Assembly: GCA_002495945.1 (NCBI GenBank)
Contig: DAHU01000034.1
Span: forward strand, 1-9,479
Direction of reading: 5' to 3'
Source of the DNA: Euryarchaeota archaeon UBA13
Lineage (GTDB): Archaea; Thermoplasmatota; Poseidoniia; Poseidoniales; Poseidoniaceae
DNA length: 9,479 nucleotides
Below are positions 5,942-9,479 of the stretch, piece after piece. The notes under the pieces are model-generated. The model was not told the origin of the DNA. It ran no database searches and saw nothing but the letters and a program-made list of their open reading frames with translations. Numbering within the stretch: position 1 is the first letter of the stretch; each line of letters opens with the position of its first letter. A program made the translations under genes and the position numbers.

Positions 5942-6856
5942 ATGGATGTTACACAGATGTTCAAAGGAATCGTTGAGTCCAAGAGCCATGAAGGTGGCCT
6001 TCTGGCGACATTTACCGGGTCTTCTCCAGCTCTAGGCTCAATTATCGTAACTACTGATGACGGCACTTACATTGGCAAGATTGACGCTGTTCTAGGCAAC
6101 ACCGACAATCCTCTTGCACACATCGCCCACTTAGATCGCAAAATGAACCCTGACACGTTTCTCGGTAGTGAAGTGCAAATTAGGCCAAAGGCTCCACGGG
6201 GTGAAAATAGTCACCGTAATGGTAATTCGAGGCAAGAACGAAATCGCGATGGGCGCTCAAATCACAGAGACAGGTACGAGAGAACAAATAACAGAGAGCA
6301 AAACCGCTCTAACTGGCGTGAAAACCGACGGGATAATGATGGATACAATCGCCGTGATTCATCTAGAAGAAATTTTACTGATAGAGACTCAAATCGGCGT
6401 GATTCGCGCCGGGACAATTCTCGCGGTAGAGATTTCAACCGCAGAGATTCAAGAGATTCGAGGCCTCGTGATAGGGATTTCAACCGCAGAGATTCAAGGG
6501 ATTCAAGGCCTCGTGGAAGAGATTCCAATCGAAGAGATTCGAGACCTCGTGGAAGAGAAAACAAAATCTTTGCCGATAATGACTGGACTTGCAAAAAGTG
6601 TAACAATGTTAACTTCTCGTTCAGAAAAGAATGCAATAGATGCGGAGAACCGAAAGACGGACATTCAAGAGACAATCAAGGCCGACAGCGAGATAGTCGG
6701 CCGAGACAAAATCAATCCCGACATTCTCAATCAAGACATAATGATGGACAACCACGAAAATTCCGTAAGGCAAAAGGAAAGTCAGCAAACCATGCTCACA
6801 ACAAAGCTCCAAAACCATTGAATGCCCGTTCAAGAAAAAGAAATCGTGACAATTAA
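5942..6856 (+). CDS. Gar1/Naf1-like RNA-binding protein with RD-rich tail and RanBP2-type zinc finger
   Basis: A 304-residue protein from the ATG at 5942, chosen because it sits 4 nt after the previous stop; an in-frame ATG at 5900 would overlap that gene. Residues 20-85 fit the Gar1/Naf1 beta-barrel of H/ACA pseudouridylation complexes: PALGSIIV (29-36), IGK (44-46), LGNTDNP (51-57). Residues about 85-210 are a mixed-charge Arg/Asp/Ser/Asn region with tandem RDFNRRDSRDSRPR-type repeats. Then comes a RanBP2-type zinc finger: W215-x-C217-x2-C220-x3-N224-x6-C231-x2-C234, with NVNFSFRKECNRCGEPK (222-238) very like human FUS and ZRANB2 fingers, which bind single-stranded GGU-type RNA. The C-terminus (about 239-304) is basic (RKFRKAKGK, RSRKRNR). 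Archaeal Gar1 proteins normally consist of little more than the barrel, so this architecture is unusual. A Gar1 role is inferred; the zinc finger and disordered basic tail are directly visible. Confidence 0.85.
   Translation: MDVTQMFKGIVESKSHEGGLLATFTGSSPALGSIIVTTDDGTYIGKIDAVLGNTDNPLAHIAHLDRKMNPDTFLGSEVQIRPKAPRGENSHRNGNSRQERNRDGRSNHRDRYERTNNREQNRSNWRENRRDNDGYNRRDSSRRNFTDRDSNRRDSRRDNSRGRDFNRRDSRDSRPRDRDFNRRDSRDSRPRGRDSNRRDSRPRGRENKIFADNDWTCKKCNNVNFSFRKECNRCGEPKDGHSRDNQGRQRDSRPRQNQSRHSQSRHNDGQPRKFRKAKGKSANHAHNKAPKPLNARSRKRNRDN
6431..6556 (+). repeat. In-frame 45-nt tandem repeat encoding RDFNRRDSRDSRPR units
   Basis: Two 45-nt copies start at 6431 and 6476 with few substitutions. A third 36-nt copy (6521-6556) has lost 9 nt (three codons). 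Each unit encodes an Arg/Asp/Ser motif and all lengths are multiples of three, so the reading frame is kept. The pattern indicates recent expansion by slippage or unequal recombination inside the disordered region, just before the zinc finger. Shorter GATTC/AGAGATTC-type sub-repeats extend the pattern upstream. Confidence 0.9.
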
Positions 6857-6863
6857 GTAATCC

Positions 6864-7931
6864 ATGCACAAGCAACAGTACATGAGTGCTGAAAATCACT
6901 ACCTTGATGCTGTGGAAGCACTGGACTCTGGCGATCGAGAAACCGCATTGACTGAAGCCTACAAAGCGGTAAAATTAGACCCTGAACATGTCGATGCGTG
7001 GCAAATTATCTCTGATGCACACCTGTCTGCAGATGGCAAGGCGGCCGACCTAACCAGCGCTGCCAAGTCACTAACGGCCGTCAAAACGATTGTCAAATTA
7101 GAACCAACAAGAATAGACATGTGGGTAAGGGGTGGAAGATTACTTGCTGATGAACTAGGGCTTATGTTTGATGCATTGGATTGGTGGCAACAAGTAAGAC
7201 ACCACGCGCCAGATGAAGTCACACCACTGATTGAACAAGCGACAATACTTGCTGACCTTGGAATGTATAAAGAAGGTAAAGAGCGTATCCAGACAATTCT
7301 AAATGAAAATATGGATGTTGCAACCAGTCAATACGGCCGTGTCCATCAACTACTCGGATTATTCAACAACGCAATTCAACAGAACTCAAATGAATACTTC
7401 AAACCGTGGGAAAAACGCCATCCAGGTTGGTCAGCAATAGAATCGAAAATGCGCAAAGCGCCAGTATCTGAAACCACTATTTTCATGCTGGTCACTGTAC
7501 CAATATTGTTTGGAGTTATCATTCTTTCAAATTTCCTTGCTGGTGAAGGTTTAGGAGCATTCTGTCTTACAAGTGTGGTGATTTTTATTGCAGTTATTGC
7601 AGGAATGAGATTCACTAAAAATATGTTTAGAACAATCAATAGACCAGCTTTCAATCTTCTAAGAGCAATGAACTTTGAAGCATCATCTAGTTACAACGTG
7701 ATATCGGAGGACATTCGGACTTCCGTTCTGTACATGTATATTCTACAAAGAAAGCCAGTGGCTTGGCAGGAAAGGATGCTGCTGATTATTGATGAAAAGA
7801 ATAAGTTGCCGAAAAACTGGAAGATGGAATTTCCGGATTTTGATTCACATTTGGCAGACATCGGATTCGTCGAAGATGGCGAAACGCCATTTTGGGAAGC
7901 GGAGAACGCTGAGCCTTACGAAGAGGAATAA
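6864..7931 (+). CDS. TPR-repeat protein with two C-terminal-half membrane segments
   Basis: A 355-residue protein. The N-terminal half is helical and TPR-like: residues 9-42 (AENHYLDAVEALDSGD, then EAYKAVKLDP) are a good TPR, 44-79 a divergent one and about 118-150 (IEQATILADLGMYKEGKERI) another. Two hydrophobic segments at about 205-223 and 229-247 form a membrane hairpin, so the TPR domain and the C-terminal domain (248-355) should both be on the same side, most likely the cytoplasm. The C-terminus is acidic (EPYEEE) and unrecognised. The ATG at 6864 sits 7 nt after the previous stop; ATG codon 7 (6882) is an alternative start. No Shine-Dalgarno site is evident, suggesting translation coupled to the upstream gene. 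It likely acts as a membrane-linked scaffold; partners are unknown. Its TAA ends immediately next to the stop of the convergent gene. Confidence 0.82.
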   Translation: MHKQQYMSAENHYLDAVEALDSGDRETALTEAYKAVKLDPEHVDAWQIISDAHLSADGKAADLTSAAKSLTAVKTIVKLEPTRIDMWVRGGRLLADELGLMFDALDWWQQVRHHAPDEVTPLIEQATILADLGMYKEGKERIQTILNENMDVATSQYGRVHQLLGLFNNAIQQNSNEYFKPWEKRHPGWSAIESKMRKAPVSETTIFMLVTVPILFGVIILSNFLAGEGLGAFCLTSVVIFIAVIAGMRFTKNMFRTINRPAFNLLRAMNFEASSSYNVISEDIRTSVLYMYILQRKPVAWQERMLLIIDEKNKLPKNWKMEFPDFDSHLADIGFVEDGETPFWEAENAEPYEEE

Positions 7932-9197
7932 TCACGTTCCAGCATTGTAGTCGTCAAGATAGGCAATCTGCTCATCAGTTAGGCTATCGATAGTAAATCC
8001 AAGTGTTTCCAATTTTGTCACAGCCAGTCCCTGGTCTTGTTCTGTTGTGATGTCATAGACAATGGGCTGCATATCTTTACCTTCTTTTGCTAGACGGCAC
8101 AGTGCTAAGTATTGGTTAGCAAATGACATGTCCATTACTTCTGATGGATGTCCTTCTGCAGCCGCAAGGTTGACTAATCGGCCATCCGCTAACAAGAATA
8201 TTTTCCTACCGTCATTCATTGTATACTCAACATTGTTGTCTCTAATGGTTCTAGTGCTGGAAGCCTGTGCCTTCAAGTCTTCAATATTGATTTCACAATC
8301 ATAGTGTCCAGTGTTAGAAATGATTGCTCCGTCCTTCATAGAAGCGAAATGACGATCAACAATGACGTCTTTCATTCCCGTTGCAGTACAGAATATGTCT
8401 CCGAGTTTTGCTGCGTCATCCATCTTCATTACTCTAAATCCGTCCATAACGGCACGTAGTGCTGGCAGTGGGTCAATTTCTGTGATAATGACATTGGCAC
8501 CCATTCCTTGGGCTCGCATTGCAACTCCTTTGCCGCAGTGACCATACCCAGCAACTACGAAGGTTTTACCTGAAATTAATACAGAAGTGGCTCTTAATAT
8601 CCCATCAATTGTTGACTGACCGGTGCCGTAAACATTGTCAAAATCCCATTTGGTAATAGCATCGTTAACAGCGATTACTGGGTATTTCAAATCTCCAGCC
8701 TTGCCCATCGCTCTCAGACGATGTACACCAGTCGTTGTCTCCTCAGTACCTCCGATAACTCCATCGGCGTACTCAATTTTGTCACCATGGACTCTTACGA
8801 TTAAGTCAGCACCATCGTCTAAGGTTAGAGTAGGTCTAAATTCTAAGGTTCTATCAATGCACCAATAAAAATCCTCAACACTTTGCCCGTGCCAAGCGTG
8901 TATTGAATATCCCTCCGCAGCGAGCCAAGCCGCAACATCGTCTTGAGTTGAGAGTGGATTACAACCTGACCAGGAGATTTCTGCTCCTGCAGCAGCGATG
9001 GTTTCAATCAATACTGCTGTTTCTTTGGTCACGTGCAAGCATCCCGCTACCTTCATTCCTGCGAGTGGTTTTGTCTTTAGTGCATCTTCCTTGAGAGCTG
9101 CTAAAACCGGCATTCTGGCTCTTGCCCAGTCGACTCTTAGTGCCCCAGATTCTGCCAAGGAAATATCTGCAACTGTGTACTTGTCTGTCTTGTCCAT
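7932..9197 (-). CDS. ahcY: S-adenosyl-L-homocysteine hydrolase
   Basis: This cytoplasmic NAD-dependent enzyme reversibly splits S-adenosylhomocysteine into adenosine and homocysteine, relieving product inhibition of methyltransferases and feeding the SAM cycle. The 421-residue chain covers the whole family domain order. Substrate motifs are LHVTKETAVL (54-63, with His55, Thr57 and Glu59), WSGCNPLSTQDD (76-87), TLDDGADL (125-132, with Asp127 and Asp128), EETTTGVHR (152-160) and NDAITKWDFDN (178-188), which holds the catalytic Lys183 and Asp187. The NAD-binding Rossmann motif is GYGHCGKG (217-224), and NTGHYDCEI (285-293) and GRLVNLAAAEGHPSEVM complete the signature. As in archaeal and thermophile enzymes, it lacks the eukaryotic/bacterial insertion and the C-terminal DHYRY tail, ending DDYNAGT. 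All key residues are present, so it should be active. No Shine-Dalgarno site precedes the ATG. The gene ends tail-to-tail with the TPR gene, and an inverted repeat lies in its upstream gap. Confidence 0.97.
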   Translation of the reverse strand: MDKTDKYTVADISLAESGALRVDWARARMPVLAALKEDALKTKPLAGMKVAGCLHVTKETAVLIETIAAAGAEISWSGCNPLSTQDDVAAWLAAEGYSIHAWHGQSVEDFYWCIDRTLEFRPTLTLDDGADLIVRVHGDKIEYADGVIGGTEETTTGVHRLRAMGKAGDLKYPVIAVNDAITKWDFDNVYGTGQSTIDGILRATSVLISGKTFVVAGYGHCGKGVAMRAQGMGANVIITEIDPLPALRAVMDGFRVMKMDDAAKLGDIFCTATGMKDVIVDRHFASMKDGAIISNTGHYDCEINIEDLKAQASSTRTIRDNNVEYTMNDGRKIFLLADGRLVNLAAAEGHPSEVMDMSFANQYLALCRLAKEGKDMQPIVYDITTEQDQGLAVTKLETLGFTIDSLTDEQIAYLDDYNAGT

Positions 9198-9229
9198 GGG
9201 CAGGCCTACAACCTGTCACTTTTGAACTC

Positions 9230-9247
9230 ATTGACTATTCAGTCAAT
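9230..9247. promoter_or_regulatory. Inverted repeat upstream of the SAH hydrolase gene
   Basis: ATTGACT-ATTC-AGTCAAT is a perfect 7-bp-arm palindrome with a 4-bp centre. It lies 33-50 bp upstream of the hydrolase ATG and 17 bp past the stop of the next minus-strand gene, the usual distance for an archaeal promoter/operator. No T-run follows it on the minus strand, which argues against a simple terminator. The cognate regulator is unknown. Confidence 0.5.
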
Positions 9248-9263
9248 CAATTCCTGCGACAGA

Positions 9264-9479
9264 TTATCCTTGCTGTTGAACATATTGTGCTGCGTACTGT
9301 TGAGCATATGCTGCGGCAGTTTGTGCATCGTATCCCTGAGCGATAAATTGCTGGTAATATTGCTGATACGCGGCTTCCATGGCTGGGTTAGTTGCTGCTG
9401 GTGCTGCCGCTTGGGCACCTCCCATCGCACCACCGCCTAAGCCTGCTTGGGCAGCATACTGCTGTGCATAAGCTCGCGC
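9264..9479 (-). CDS. Partial gene: Ala/Gln/Tyr-rich prion-like C-terminus
   Basis: A reading frame enters from the right edge and runs 71 codons to a TAA at 9266-9264. It encodes a low-complexity tail: a Gly/Ala stretch (AGLGGGAMGGAQAAAPAA) followed by Gln/Tyr/Ala repeats such as AAYQQYYQQF and AAAYAQQYAAQYVQQQG. Codon choice is mixed for the same residues (CAA/CAG, GCA/GCT/GCC), which indicates selection at the protein level and not a DNA microsatellite. The N-terminal domain that would identify the gene is outside the window. Similar Q/Y-rich tails occur in eukaryotic RNA-binding proteins (for example FUBP-type YAAYYAQ motifs) and in some archaeal membrane or zinc-ribbon proteins. No function can be assigned. 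The next gene (SAH hydrolase) begins 66 bp downstream on the same strand. Confidence 0.75.
   Translation of the reverse strand, partial: ARAYAQQYAAQAGLGGGAMGGAQAAAPAATNPAMEAAYQQYYQQFIAQGYDAQTAAAYAQQYAAQYVQQQG

Noticed and set aside
6262..6675. Antisense 137-codon frame with LESLRLESL-type repeats, looking like leucine-rich repeats
   Set aside because: It is the antisense translation of the 45-nt repeats encoding RDSRDSRPR; no start signal or independent support.
6168..6821. A 217-codon frame overlapping the RNA-binding gene in another plus-strand frame
   Set aside because: It lies wholly inside the Gar1-like gene; its repeated Ile/Glu segments are the frame-shifted reading of the RD repeats, and the zinc finger and Gar1 motifs exist only in the main frame.

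Overview
The window reads as a piece of an archaeal genome, most likely a marine Thermoplasmatota of the Poseidoniales (Marine Group II) type. This placement is an inference. It rests on an archaeal-style Gar1-like domain, an archaeal/thermophile-type S-adenosylhomocysteine hydrolase, a lipobox lipoprotein with an acidic tether, a secreted acidic protein ending in a PGF-CTERM-like tripartite tail, AT-rich promoter-like elements, and many genes without an upstream Shine-Dalgarno sequence. The window is almost fully coding. No tRNA, rRNA, CRISPR array, insertion sequence or origin was recognised.

Left part (1-1956, minus strand). The first 983 bases encode the N-terminal 327 residues of a lipoprotein whose 3' end lies outside the window. 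It has features I associate with the FEA1/phytotransferrin-like iron-assimilation family. Its leader carries a near-perfect DtxR/IdeR-type palindrome (1031-1046) that overlaps the likely TATA region, so iron-dependent repression is a coherent guess. Upstream of it on the same strand is an orphan protein with four membrane segments (1063-1956).

Middle part (2046-7931, plus strand). Five tightly spaced genes look like one transcription unit: an ABC ATPase; an ABC-2 type permease (1-nt gap); a 658-residue secreted, surface-anchored protein (60-nt gap); an RNA-binding protein (4-nt gap); and a TPR protein with two membrane segments (7-nt gap). The RNA-binding protein is the most striking item. 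It joins a Gar1/Naf1-like beta-barrel to a long Arg/Asp/Ser mixed-charge region built partly from 45-nt repeats, a RanBP2-type zinc finger very close to those of eukaryotic FUS and ZRANB2, and a basic tail.

Right part (7932-9479, minus strand). A complete S-adenosylhomocysteine hydrolase gene abuts the TPR gene tail-to-tail with no intervening base. Its 66-bp upstream gap holds a 7-bp-arm inverted repeat. Beyond that, the last 71 codons of another minus-strand gene encode an Ala/Gln/Tyr-rich, prion-like C-terminus that runs off the window edge.

Taken together, the window mixes envelope genes (a probably iron-regulated lipoprotein, an ABC exporter and a surface protein) with an RNA-processing gene and the SAM-recycling enzyme. 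The co-transcription suggests convenience packing more than one pathway. The exceptions are the ABC pair with its neighbouring secreted protein, and the operator with the lipoprotein, which look functionally tied.
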